A stretch of 64,000 nucleotides of DNA, taken from Patagioenas fasciata (taxonomy: Eukaryota > Chordata > Aves > Columbiformes > Columbidae). The stretch's first letter is position 1; every line of letters starts with the position of its first letter. Location: positions 42,418,001-42,482,000 of the forward strand of contig NC_092524.1 of NCBI RefSeq assembly GCF_037038585.1, given 5' to 3'. The notes beneath the pieces were generated by a model. It saw nothing but the letters and a program-made list of their open reading frames with translations. It was not told the origin of the DNA and did not search any database. Positions 1 to 11,450 of this stretch are shown piece by piece. The position numbers and the translations under genes were made by a program.

Positions 1-1244
1 CATACAGATTAGGCATTGGTTTCCCCCAGAAAATAATGGGAATTTGAAAACATGCAGGTACACTTTTGAATTTATCTGGCTAGTTAAATCCCTGAGCACT
101 ACAAATACCTTTGGAAATTTAGCATTTTTGAGCCTTCGCTGTATTTGTTTGTAAAAATCTTCATCTTGCAACTATTTTTGCCTGAACAGATACCTACTGA
201 TTCCAGTGGAGCTTTCTACACTAGGGTCCATAAGGGTCTGTCAGTGTGCAGCAGACTGCAGGAGTTGAAAATATCATTTACAGAAACTCGGTCTCTGACA
301 AGTTCTCACAGAGGAAGATGAACTGAGCAGGGTAAAAATTCGGAGTGATATAGTTCAACCATTTCAAAAGGTATTAAATCAATACAGAAGAATTTACAAA
401 ACCCAAAACTTGGTGAGAAATATGCTCTTGCTTGATTTATGGGTATAGTTAGTATGGGTACAACTAAGTCTTGAATACTTGAAAATGAATTGTCAGTGAA
501 AAGAAAGTGTTGCAGTGTGGAGAGCATGTCAAAAAAGATGCGGAAACACCCAGGGAAATTTGACTGAGCAAAAGAGATTTCATTCATCCCCCACAATGAA
601 CAGGTAACTTTAGCTGACACATTTCTCCTACATCTTGCATAAATGTTCAGAAGAAGACTGTAAGACTGTGGCACAAATTCAGTGAAATGCTTAAACATGA
701 GTCTAAAGTTCCACTCTCTGCTGGGGCCAACAAACCCTGAAGTTGAAGGGCAGATTAAAGATAAAGGTTTTGGAGGTAGTGAAGATAACTGTATTTATCA
801 GTGGTGGTTAAGCTGCTGGATCTTCCAATTTCTCCAACCTTTTTTTTTTTTTTTTTTTTTCCTGCCAGAGCAAGAAATATTAAAATCCTAGTAGTACAAA
901 CAGAAGAGTATGTAAGACCCCTGTGCCCAGTATTTGAGATATATTTTTTCCTTTAAAATCTTTGCTTTGATTATTATTTATTTAAAAAAAATAATGAAAA
1001 GATAATTGTCAATGCACCACCAAAATTATAAATAGAATAAATTATGAGATATAACTGTTGTAAGCATTAAATCCTCTTTGATATTATACTCACATCTGTG
1101 CCTGATCATGAAACTGTTAAAATTCAACACAATTATCTCTAAGATGGCTATGTTACTTTATAAAATTTAACCTCATTAGTACACGCTTTTTGAATTGTAT
1201 GTATACATCTGCATCATGGACTGTCTCTAAATTCTTTGTGTGTT

Positions 1245-1294
1245 TAAAACAAACCAAAACCAAAAATACCCCCCCACCACAACAAAAAAAAACA
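1245..1294 (+). repeat. A/C-rich simple repeat
   Basis: Runs of AAAC, a block of seven C and then a run of A. Confidence 0.8.
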
Positions 1295-4200
1295 TGACAC
1301 AGAAGTATCACAACATTTGTGAAGTAAATTGTAAAGCTTTACATTGGCATTGTGTTTCATTAACAGCAATATAATAATTTTCCCATAATTGAAATGAAGA
1401 AGTCTTAAAATCTTCTAGTGTGCAATCCCTGAACACAGGTAGCCTGAAGGTCTCTCCTGAAGACTCAGCTTCTATGTGTTGGGCTCTGTGAGGAACAAAA
1501 GGCAGCCTTTGTGCCTTGATAAGGAATGAACTGCTCAGTATTGGGTTGCTACACATATCTTATGGAAGGTGGCTGAGGCACTGTTTTGGTAAGACACACT
1601 TTCACCGTTCTTACTGCTACTGTGGTTTTGTTTCAGTACATTTTTTTAAAAATAGAGTACAATCCCCTTTTGGTTTTGAAAGCAAGCTACTCCTTTTTCA
1701 AAGGAGCTGTGAGTGTAAATTTTAACTTTTGCCTAATCCTAACTGCTTTTGAAATGTTTATGCACTGAAATCCAGAGTCCCAGTGAACATATCTTGTAAG
1801 CGTTACGTAAGAAAACCGGTCTTTTAACAATTTTAAATTAGGTATCTTTATTTCTGAAAATCCAAAGTAGCAACAGTAAAGATGTCCAGGTTTCAATGAA
1901 ATATATTTCATAAATTAGCTTATCATTGCACTGATTTAGCATGCCTAGCAGGTGAAAGACAAAAACATGTGTTATCTTCCCTAGGGAACCTTCAATGAAT
2001 GTCATTCTAGCTTCATATGTCTTTCTTCTCTCCCCTTCTTGAACTGATATAAAATTCTAATGTGTGCCCTCTGGTTCCATCTTCATTGAAATCTAGCAAA
2101 ACTGCTGAAGGTAAGATAGTGGCAATGGTGCATGAAAAAAGGGAAAAGGAATACAGTGATTCATAGCATACTTGAAGAAAGTTGCAGTTGTTAACAGCAC
2201 TAGTTTTGTATGTAGACAGGTTAAAATGTGTCATATATCAGTGTTAAAAATGAAGTTATTCATCTTGGCTATTTTCTCAAAATTCAGGAAAAAGGGCAGT
2301 AAAACCTATGCCATGTGTATCTTTAAAAATTATTTTACATGTCTCTGAAAACAAACCAATCCAGTTGCTCCCAATGGTACCAATAGTAAAGGCAGTGTTT
2401 TCACATGGATTTGCTTGTGTAATTTATTCTTTTTTCAATAGTGATTACTCTTTGTTGGAAAGCTTCCACATGTTTTCAGTCCTCTTGTCCACGGACATCC
2501 AAGTTACTAACATACAGTGACTTTTTTTGTTTCACATTTTTCTTGGAAATCATCATTGAAAGTAGACATGGAAAGCACCCAATAGGTCATCACTGTCAGA
2601 ATTTTAGTTTATAGGCACCACATGGTCAAAGGTTCTTCTGTAATTTAATAAATTTGCACAATAAAATAGAAAATGTAACTAAATAAGGCAAAAAGATCCT
2701 GTTAAATATTAAGCAACTCAATAGCAGAAAATTAGATGAAAAGAACATAATACACTATTTCCTCACATTCACAGTAATGAAGATGAAAGCAGCAATAAAA
2801 GAGTAACTCAGAAGTAAAATGCTCTGACCAAGTTCTTTAGTCCTTCTCTGAAAGGTGACAGGAATCTACTGTGGCATTGGGTATGTCAAAGCAGCAGAAT
2901 CTTGACTGAAAGATTTGTCAGGCCTTGCTGCCTTCACTGGAACAGCGCCAACTCTGCCTTCCCTTAAACAGCCTTACCCCTCAAACCTATAATTCCAGAA
3001 AACAGCAATCACTGGAGTGGCTGCCGCAAATTCGGAAAGAGTGGGATCTGAGTAACATTCCTGCAGGAGTTCATGTTTGCGGGAAGGAGCCTGACTTGCT
3101 GTGCTGGCTCCTGGACTGTCATGAACGTCATGGAAAGCTGGATGAGTAAAACCACGTGCAGCACTTTGGAAATGTAACAAAGAGAACAATGGGGAGTGGA
3201 ACTTCCACTGGCTTCAGATGGGCAGCATTGCGAGGCACAATTCATCTTCTTTAACCCCTCAAATTAAATCTTCTGCAGCTCACAAATGCACAAGCTCGTT
3301 TGCAATTTTATTTTTTTTTCCCCACTTGCTTTTTGGAGTTATTTGTTAAAAAGCAAGGTTAACTTTTAGACAGTAAATCATTGGAAAGACCTTTAAGCCA
3401 CCTCATCCTTAAATGACTCATGACTGTACACAAACCACGGTCACCTAACTGTAGTTCAGGCTCACATGACATTTTAAAATTAAAGAAATAGAGTTCTGGA
3501 GACAAATATTTTGATTAAGGATATTTTCATTGATTCACTGGGCTTTGAATCAGGCTATGAAATTTTTCTTCATTAAACACTTGAAGAAAGAGGGGAGAAA
3601 TATAAATTATACTGACTGCATAAAATAGATCCTTAATGTGGTTTTAACAAGCCTGAGAGTCCAGCGTCATATCTGTCTACAGAGAAGAGCTTTCTTCTTT
3701 TTCAGACTAGAAACGAAATAACCTACTGCAATTGGTCTTTCCATAACAGGGATATTTTTGAACCCATATTTATGTAGCATTCAATTCACAAGTAAATAGC
3801 ACAAAAGAAACAAATATGTGGGTGTGAAGGTCTTGAGTCACAAAAACCTTTAAGCAAGTCCACAACTTGTAGTGGTAACCATGGGAGTAATCCTGTTGCC
3901 CTTCAGTGGGACAGATTATGTGCCTGAAGTTAAGAATGTGTTTTACAGAATTAGGGCTTTAGTTATTGGTTTTGTGTTTTTATTATCTAAGTATGGGCAC
4001 TTTCCATATAAAATATTCTAGATCAAATGTTTTAGAGCTAGCAAGTGGAAAGAAAATGTATTCTTTATAAGAGCACAGCATATCCTTATTTGGTATTGAA
4101 AAAATACAAACCAGTTTGATTTAAAACTCCATACATAAGAAAAAAAATTGATTCTTCAGTGGAGTAGTGACTCATGTGGAAGGAAAATTTTAGATAGTAA

Positions 4201-4734
4201 GACAATAGGGTATGAAAGCAGTAAAATACATATGCTTATATGAGCAAAATGAAGTAGATAAATTTTCAATTAATATTTAAAATTAGTGTTCCTTTCTAAT
4301 ATTTGTTTTCTGATTATAAATGGTACTAAATGTTTGTTTTTTTTTTTTTTTTTCCTTCTCTACTATGTACTGTATATTAAATCATTTGCAAAAGGATCAC
4401 AGCCCATAATGAAAGCATTTCTGGACACACTATGAGAGTTTGGTTAACGTCAGTAACAATAAATCCAACATATTTGGAGGCACACACTCCATATTTGTTA
4501 GATTAGAGATTCTAAATGACTGGTAATAGATTCAAGTGTACAGCCAAACAAAGCTGCATTACTCATAAGCATATATATTCTCATATTCAAATGTAGAAAA
4601 TCCATTTAAGCTCCAACCCTTCTTAGTTCTTCATTCATGAGATGATACTTTTACAGCAAAAGTAAATAAGTAAAAAGTTTCTTTTACCCCAAATTAAAAA
4701 AAAAAAAAAAAGTTCGAAGTTAGTCTTCCACAGA

Positions 4735-5070
4735 TAGCCAATTAAATTATGCTAAAAATGACATTTTTAATTAAACACCAAGGTAAGCATAAATGGATTT
4801 CAAAATAATTAATCAAACATCAAAAAATTGAAACCTTTTTCTGCTTGAGCAGCAGAAATGAAAGAACCAGTCTTCAGGTCTCATAGAGATTCAATCTAAT
4901 TTAATTCTCTGTCTTCTCTAAATAAACATTCCTAAAACCTTTTTTTCATCTGGGGGAATAAGGATGAGAGGGGTAATCAATATTTCTAGCATTTTAATTA
5001 AAACCGTTAGTGGAATAAATCCATTTAATTATCAGTTAATGAAATACAAGGTCATTTACCTGACAGGAAC
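4735..5070. promoter_or_regulatory. TAAT-rich block, candidate conserved non-coding element
   Basis: Several homeodomain-type cores (TTTTAATTAAAC, ATAATTAATC, TTTTAATTAAAACC, TTTAATTATCAGTTAATG) occur in about 330 bp of otherwise unique sequence. A perfect 8-bp hairpin (TTTCTGCT, loop TGAGC, AGCAGAAA) sits at 4838-4858. The call is weak because base composition alone favours these motifs. Confidence 0.2.
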
Positions 5071-6936
5071 TTTGAAGGTGGATTACTAGCTGGAATAAAG
5101 TAGAAGAACCCAATGTCACAGCCATTTAGCTTCTGTCAAATTTAAGGTTAAAATCCTTTTAGACTGTTTAACCTGTTCTCTACCATTTTCTGTTATGTAT
5201 GTCAATGGGCAAGAAGAAATACATGATCAAAACTTACCTATCTTTAATTTTTCTCCAGAGTTTCTGCTAAGTTTCTGTGATTTCTTTTCCATTTTTTGTC
5301 CAAAGAGACACAAAATGCAAATGAATCCTGAGGTGTTTCCACTTATTATAGAAGGTCTCCTCCTTGAATGAAGATACTGTACTGTGCTTGAACTTTATTA
5401 GGAAATTATTAGTAATTAAACAAACTAAACAAAAATGTAGCCATATTAATTGATGAGAAATATTGAGGTTCTTCATTTTTATATGTAGTGAAGAAAAATA
5501 TATAACTTGATTACAGAGGATTTTTAAGGCTGTTGTTATCATTCCATGTGTAAGAAGGAAAATGGAAACAGAAAGGGCTGTCTGTGAGTATGGCAGGAAA
5601 CTTCCCATGCTCCTGGTAATGTCTCATTAGGACAGCAAATCAAGTGGTGAACAAAAGATCTGCCAGAGACACAAACAGTGAATGGCAGGATTGGCAAGCA
5701 GGAAGATCAACAGAGAAAGAAATACTCTTTCCAGGATTCCAGGACAACCATGCAAGCACAGGAAAAAATCAACTTTTAAGTGGACTGTTCCTACTTTATG
5801 GTAGGTTTTTAAGTTCAGGGTTGATTTTATGTAATTAGAAATAGATTACATCAAGTTGAAAAAGTTGAATTAAGATCTCACACTGAAAGTATACACTGCC
5901 ATTTGGGAACACACTAAGGTGCACTTTTCCACTATCTTAAAAAAAAAAAAAAAAAAAAAGTGGCTCTGTAAATGATGTGTTGTGTACTATATAGTGCCTA
6001 TCAGAGTAACTGTTTCTAATGTTCTAGTGTCTTTTATATTATGGCATTTTAAACATAGAAAAATAAAACACAGGTTTTCAAAACTGGTTTAGCAAATTTC
6101 ATCCTCATATTTGTTGTGGCTTTTGTAAGTCACATTTGCCAAATTACTCACAAATCTCCACAAGACAAAAGTAATACTTATCATTCCAGTTCGTACAAGA
6201 TGTTAGCTATGTATTTTCGTAGCCTAAGTCATTGTTCTTAGCAGAAGGACATCAGGTGCTGTGTATCACACACATTTTGTTCTTAGTAACTACAGAAGTG
6301 TTCCAGGTGTATTTAAAGTAGTGCTTCAGAACATGTCAAACTCTATATGGTGCAAGACTGCTCATATCTTCAATGTGTAAGGACAAGTGATGAGCTAAAG
6401 ACAAGGGAGGCAAAGTTTAATATCTTTTATTAGACCATTGGTTAGAGCCTGAAAAAGAACAGAAAGCTCAAGGGATGGCTCTCAGCACAGTGCAAGGCAG
6501 GCAGTTGTCTGTGGTAGCTGTGACTCTGCTGTCTGCAGTTGTCTGTGGCAAAGTCATGGGAAACTTGAGCTGCAAATGAAAAAGTTGGTGTGGAAGAAGG
6601 GGCAGCCAGTACGGGAAGACAAAATCCACTTTCCTCAGTGAACGAGAGATTTGGTGTCCCCAGCCCTTCCTTCCTGCAACCCTCTTGGAGAAGCAATATT
6701 GTCCTGTTTTCCTCAAGATAAAAGGGAGAGCTACATTATTCTTAGATAAGTAAAATTCAGTTTGTCCTGTAACTGCTGAAAAACGTTGACTCCTCTGCAC
6801 TCGCTTTCAAACTTTTCTTTGCTTGCCACCCAATATCATGATAGTTACACTGCAGTATGCATCCCTATCCTAAAAATACGTAGGATATTGGTGTCAGAAT
6901 TCCATATCTTTGAAATTATGAGCTTATATATGTTTT

Positions 6937-6960
6937 TATATATATATATATATATATATA
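6937..6960. repeat. (TA)n microsatellite
   Basis: Twelve uninterrupted TA units. Confidence 0.95.
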
Positions 6961-8438
6961 GTCACATGGTTTGTAAAAGCATATTTTGTTTGCTTGAAAT
7001 AATAAGAAAATTGCCATTGACCTTGAGAGAATACATTTTCTAGGTTTAGCCTATTTTGCTAGATGTACTAGAAGATTTTGAATGGTAGATCTCACCAGGG
7101 GGAAAAAAAAAAAAAAAAGACCTTTCAGAATGTCATGAATGCAATGCACTTCATTGCACTTCACTCCCTGTATGTTTATAATTGTGTTACTGGAAGTCCT
7201 GAAACTTCTTTTACACAATTGTTTACTTATGAAAAACACTGCAATGAAGAAGAAGAAGATCATACCTACTACACTGACCAGTTTGAGAAGTCATTTTTCA
7301 TATTTTAAAACTGAGGGGTTTAGCAGATTTGGAAGTTGCTTGTTTATATTATTGTATGACGTGTTTTTACTATTTTAGGACTCTTCTAAACCATTCATTT
7401 TTAACAAGACTCTGACCAAGTTTACATAAGGAAACTCAGAAATGGTGGCATAGATGAATGAAGAACTCATTTTAATATGGCAGAATTTCTGGGCCAGTTA
7501 TTTAGTTTCTTATTAAAAGAGAAGCATGTCTATTTTAACTTTGTGGTATCAGGACTAATGAAGAGTATGGCATTTCTAAAATCCTTCACCCTGACTTCAG
7601 GCTCATGTAGGTAGCACAGCCAGATGTGAAAGCAATCAGAAACTCTCTGCCACCCAAACCCAACAACATTTGCAGAAGATTACTGCAATCAAATTTGGAG
7701 CTTCTCATTGTATCCTTATATTGTTCCCATTGCCCAACAATAGGGAGGATTCCTCTGGAGATGAAAGAGTGATTGATAGGTAGAGCCAGGTATTTCATTA
7801 TGTTTCAATTATGACCTGAGGATGATTTTCTGGTGGGACTATAGAGGAAGTGGCCTTTGCAGAATTATTGCACTTTCTACAGAGAAGCAGGCGCTTCTGT
7901 GGTGTTGATCATTGTGTGGTTTTCCACCTCAGGATGAGACTACTTTGTTTCTCAAGATACTACTGGGAATTTTTTAAGCACTTCCTGTACATATTTTATG
8001 CTTGTTTATTTATTACTTCCTATGGGAAGAAAATATGTAGTTAAAGTAGAATAAATAAGACAAAAAAAAAAAAAGTGGATTCTTTCAGTATTGCATAGAA
8101 ATCTGAATATGCACAGAACTCAAAGAGCTCTGTATTGTGAAAATCACTATTTTAAAAGTATTGTTACATTGTTTTACAGAAAACAGTGTTACCTGATCTC
8201 TATGGGTCACTCAGATACAAGTCAGGACAGTTTTTGACTGTTTATGTTGGTTTCAGTCTAGCTGTGGTTTTGCAGGATATAAACCACAGTGAATTGAACA
8301 GTATGCCATGAAAAGTATTCACCAAAGTATTCTTTTGCTGTAGTGTTCTTTCATTTTCAGGGAGAACTGTCAAAATTCCACAATGTGCCCTGCAGAATCC
8401 CACAAAATCTGGCAAATTACACCAGAGATCTAGTGTGG

Positions 8439-8519
8439 TTTTTTTTTGGTTTGTTTGTTTGTTTGTTTGTTTGTTTTGTTTTGTTTGTTTTGTTTTTTGT
8501 TTTGTTTTGTTTTGTTTTT
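8439..8519 (+). repeat. (TTTG)n / (TTTTG)n simple repeat
   Basis: About 80 bp of mixed TTTG and TTTTG units. Its complement resembles the A/C-rich repeats at 21976 and 33540. Confidence 0.95.
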
Positions 8520-10047
8520 ATAGCTGGAAGCATTGTAGATTCAGTGCCTGGAGAGCCTTACTTTTGAGATGTGTTTGTGTGTGTTTAACTCCCATGGAGA
8601 AAAAATGCTTAAAATTGATTAAGTGAATCTTTCCAGTTTTAAAGCATTTTTTGTCTTCATGTTTCTTTCATGAAAGTTGTCTCCCATTTAACAAAAAGAA
8701 ACAAACAGAACCCTGATGTGACATTGATGTGGTACCTCTAGGAGCTTCAGAAAGGACATACTCTTTTCTCTGCACATGGACATGCTGTCTTTGAGATCTG
8801 CAGATATTTGGATGCAATATGAATAGAGTATATAATCCTCTAACCTCATCCATTCCTTTTACTGCCAAATGCAGTGGGGGTTCAAACTCTGCAGAAATTG
8901 TAGAAATAGATCTAGGTTTCAGCTGGCTGTATTATTCAAACCAACACATCCAGCATCTTATAATGAAAATTTTGTAACAATAACTAATAAATGTTCCAGT
9001 TCTAGATATTGAGAAAGGAAACACAGAAAATAAAGTGAATGGATCAGAAATCTTTTTTTGTGGTAATAATGAGCTTGTAAAAATGTAACTTACCATATTT
9101 AAAGCAAAGCTGTCAGGATCAGGATATGAGTAAATGCATAAGAGAAGGAAAAGATTAGGAACATGAAGGTATCTCTACATTGTTTGGAAATGAATTTTGA
9201 AAGATACCACTGTTAAATTTTATTTGAAGAAAGATTTTTAAGCTGGAGGTCTGCACCATTTAATTTCATAGACTTAGATGGAGCTTCTTATGTTAGCTAT
9301 GCCTGGGAAGATACTCTGCTTCTAAATAAGAATTTTAACTCCAGATGATAAAACAGTACAGAATCACAGAGACTTTACCTGTATCAAATAAATATACTTG
9401 TATTTCTTTTGAAAGCATTAGTGTAACTGCACTTGTTCAAGTTCCCTTTCTCACAAACCTTGTACAACTGTAAATGGGACCTGCTGCGCAGAAAGGCTGA
9501 TCTTGAACGAGCTCAGTTATATCACTGTAGCTCCCCAGTGACTTCAGCTCCCAGAGGTGGTGATGCTCAGTGGTGGGCTTTGTGACACGCTAGGACAAAA
9601 AGTTTTGGAGCAGCAGGCTAGTTCTTGAGGATGTCGTATAAGGCTCTGAGCAAACTCAAGAAGATGCTCAGGTCATGTTTGCAAACGTGTTTGCGGTCAT
9701 AGGCTTACTTGCTCTGGGAAGCAGCATGTTAAAATGGTATGTGTTAAAACAAGCATGATGGGAAGCAAAGGTAGTACTGCTCACAGGGCATTCGTTTCTT
9801 AAATGCTGACGCTGGAAGATACTGTCTTGGTCTCTGCCATAGAATTAACAGTGAGCAGTGGATCTGATTACAACTGATGTATTTTCATTTACAAAGCAAC
9901 TATTTAGATATGCACACACAAATATATAAATGTACATATTTATAAATTTTAGACAGAATTTTCAAACTATTATGTGAGCTTTCTTCATATTTTAGGTATT
10001 TTAAGAAACCTTTCCCACCATTTTAAATGTCAAGTTAAAGAAGGATG

Positions 10048-10054
<7 letters not shown>

Positions 10055-10089
<35 letters not shown>
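10055..10089. repeat. (TA)n microsatellite
   Basis: About 35 bp of uninterrupted TA, long enough to be polymorphic and able to form cruciform DNA. Confidence 0.97.
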
Positions 10090-10095
<6 letters not shown>

Positions 10096-10205
10096 TTCTA
10101 TTTTTAAAATCTCTTGATATATTTAAAGAAAAAATAATTGATAATGTTGTATGATTTACAGTCTTGGAAAAAATAACATAGACATAACTTCACAGTTTTT
10201 GTGGT

Positions 10206-10440
10206 GCATGAAGATCAGATTTTTTAATGTTGGTTAATGCTTTACTAATTAAAGTGTGCATGTTAATTAAAGCAGAGGCTAATGTTAATTACCTATATTA
10301 ATGGAATCTCATGTAGCACCTGCCTGAAGCAATGGGTTCAATTTTCAAAATATCTCAATTAAGGCTGAAACTTTTGATTTGCATCTAGTAGGGTTTCAAT
10401 TAACAGCATTGCAAACTTAAATAACACACTTAAAGGGATA
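10206..10440. promoter_or_regulatory. TAATTA cluster, candidate conserved non-coding element
   Basis: Three TAATTA homeodomain-type cores occur in 46 bp (10246-10251, TTAATTAA at 10263-10270, 10286-10291), with more TAAT sites around them. An inverted octamer ATTTGCAT lies at 10377-10384. The segment is unique, with no repeat signature. This resembles developmental enhancers, but AT-rich sequence yields such motifs easily, and without an alignment the call is tentative. Confidence 0.3.
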
Positions 10441-10482
10441 ATATCACCAATCACATGCAGCACAGTGGAATTGGTTGGTTCA

Positions 10483-10580
10483 ATTATTGACTAGGGCTGT
10501 GAGAGCTTTCACAGTTGGTAGGTAAGTACTATGGTATTGGCAGGCGATTATTGTCTAGGGCTGTGATCACTTCTGTGGCT
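10483..10580. repeat. Imperfect 64-bp-period duplication
   Basis: The block ATTATTGACTAGGGCTGTGA (from 10483) recurs as ATTATTGTCTAGGGCTGTGA (from 10547), 64 bases later. Similarity continues more weakly for another ten or so bases. It looks like an old local tandem duplication. Confidence 0.65.
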
Positions 10581-10745
10581 GTTGTAAGAGAGACGTTAAA
10601 TTGCTGTACTGGGGTCTCACTGCAATTCTATTGTTGAGGGAGACAAAAATAGAATGATGTTTTCTCACATCCAGTGTTTAATGGTGAAGATTCAGCTTGT
10701 TCCTCTGAAATAAATGACCACTGTTCCGTGACATGGTAAGGCATT

Positions 10746-10800
10746 TTATCAAATGGGAAAGCAGCATTTGTGATAAAGTGCACTGTGTTGCAGTGCACTT
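10746..10800. repeat. Two adjacent inverted repeats (hairpins)
   Basis: The first hairpin pairs TTATCAAATG (10746-10755) with CATTTGTGATAA (10765-10776), leaving a 2-base bulge. The second is perfect: AAGTGCACTG (10776-10785), loop TGTTG, CAGTGCACTT (10791-10800). They lie just upstream of the exon-like acceptor at 10846. Confidence 0.7.
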
Positions 10801-10847
10801 CTCAGCCAAGCCAAGAGATGTGATTGTATTCCCAATCTCTCTTTCAG

Positions 10848-11450
10848 CCACCACAGCATTACGTGTTGACATAGCAGCTTTTAATGAGCAGCTTCAGGAA
10901 GCGATTAACAAAGCACTAGAAATAGATGCAATCATGCTGATTGGAAATTCTACCTAAGCTCCATAAACAAGATTGTAATGTCCTACTACCATACAACTTT
11001 CTGTGGTAATTATTTCTGATAGCTCCAAGACTTGAACTTTTAATCTGAGCCTACTCCAATAAGAGATTGATGGTTCAGTTATAACGAAACCAAGATCCAA
11101 AAAAAGTGTGCTAACTTGCTGGTTTGGACACACAGTTGAAGAATCGATGTAGGCTTCTGTGGTAGGCTCCAAATTTTGTTAGTATGTGTGATGCAAAAGT
11201 ATCTCCAAACATAATTGCTGTGTGGCCTCTGTGAAAACAGAGCGCTAGAGAGTCAGTTTTCAACCATGCTGAGCAAGGAGAACTTGGAGCACAAGCTTAG
11301 CCTGTGGCTGTGTTATCACAATCTCTCACCTGTGCCTATAGATTTTCCTGCTAAAAATGTCCTTAGGCCTTGGACCATTCCACTACAGTGGGTGCTGACT
11401 ATGTAATTGATTGCCTGGGCCTATTAATAAAAGCTGTAATGTTCTACTGT
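10848..11450 (+). other. Exon-like unit inside the intron (unproven)
   Basis: A good 3' splice-acceptor-like tract (CCCAATCTCTCTTTCAG, AG at 10846-10847) is followed by an open frame to a TAA at 10955-10957. The frame reads TALRVDIAAFNEQLQEAINK and then ALEIDAIMLIGNST, an amphipathic, protein-like stretch. About 470 bp further on is an AATAAA at 11426-11431. Together these could mark an alternative last exon of AKAP6, a non-coding RNA exon or an eroded insertion. I do not recognise the peptide. The frame is short and all the signals could arise by chance. Confidence 0.2.

Noticed and set aside
8343..8626. Frames with hydrophobic FVCLFVCF-like runs
   Set aside because: They are translations of the TTTG/TTTTG simple repeat.
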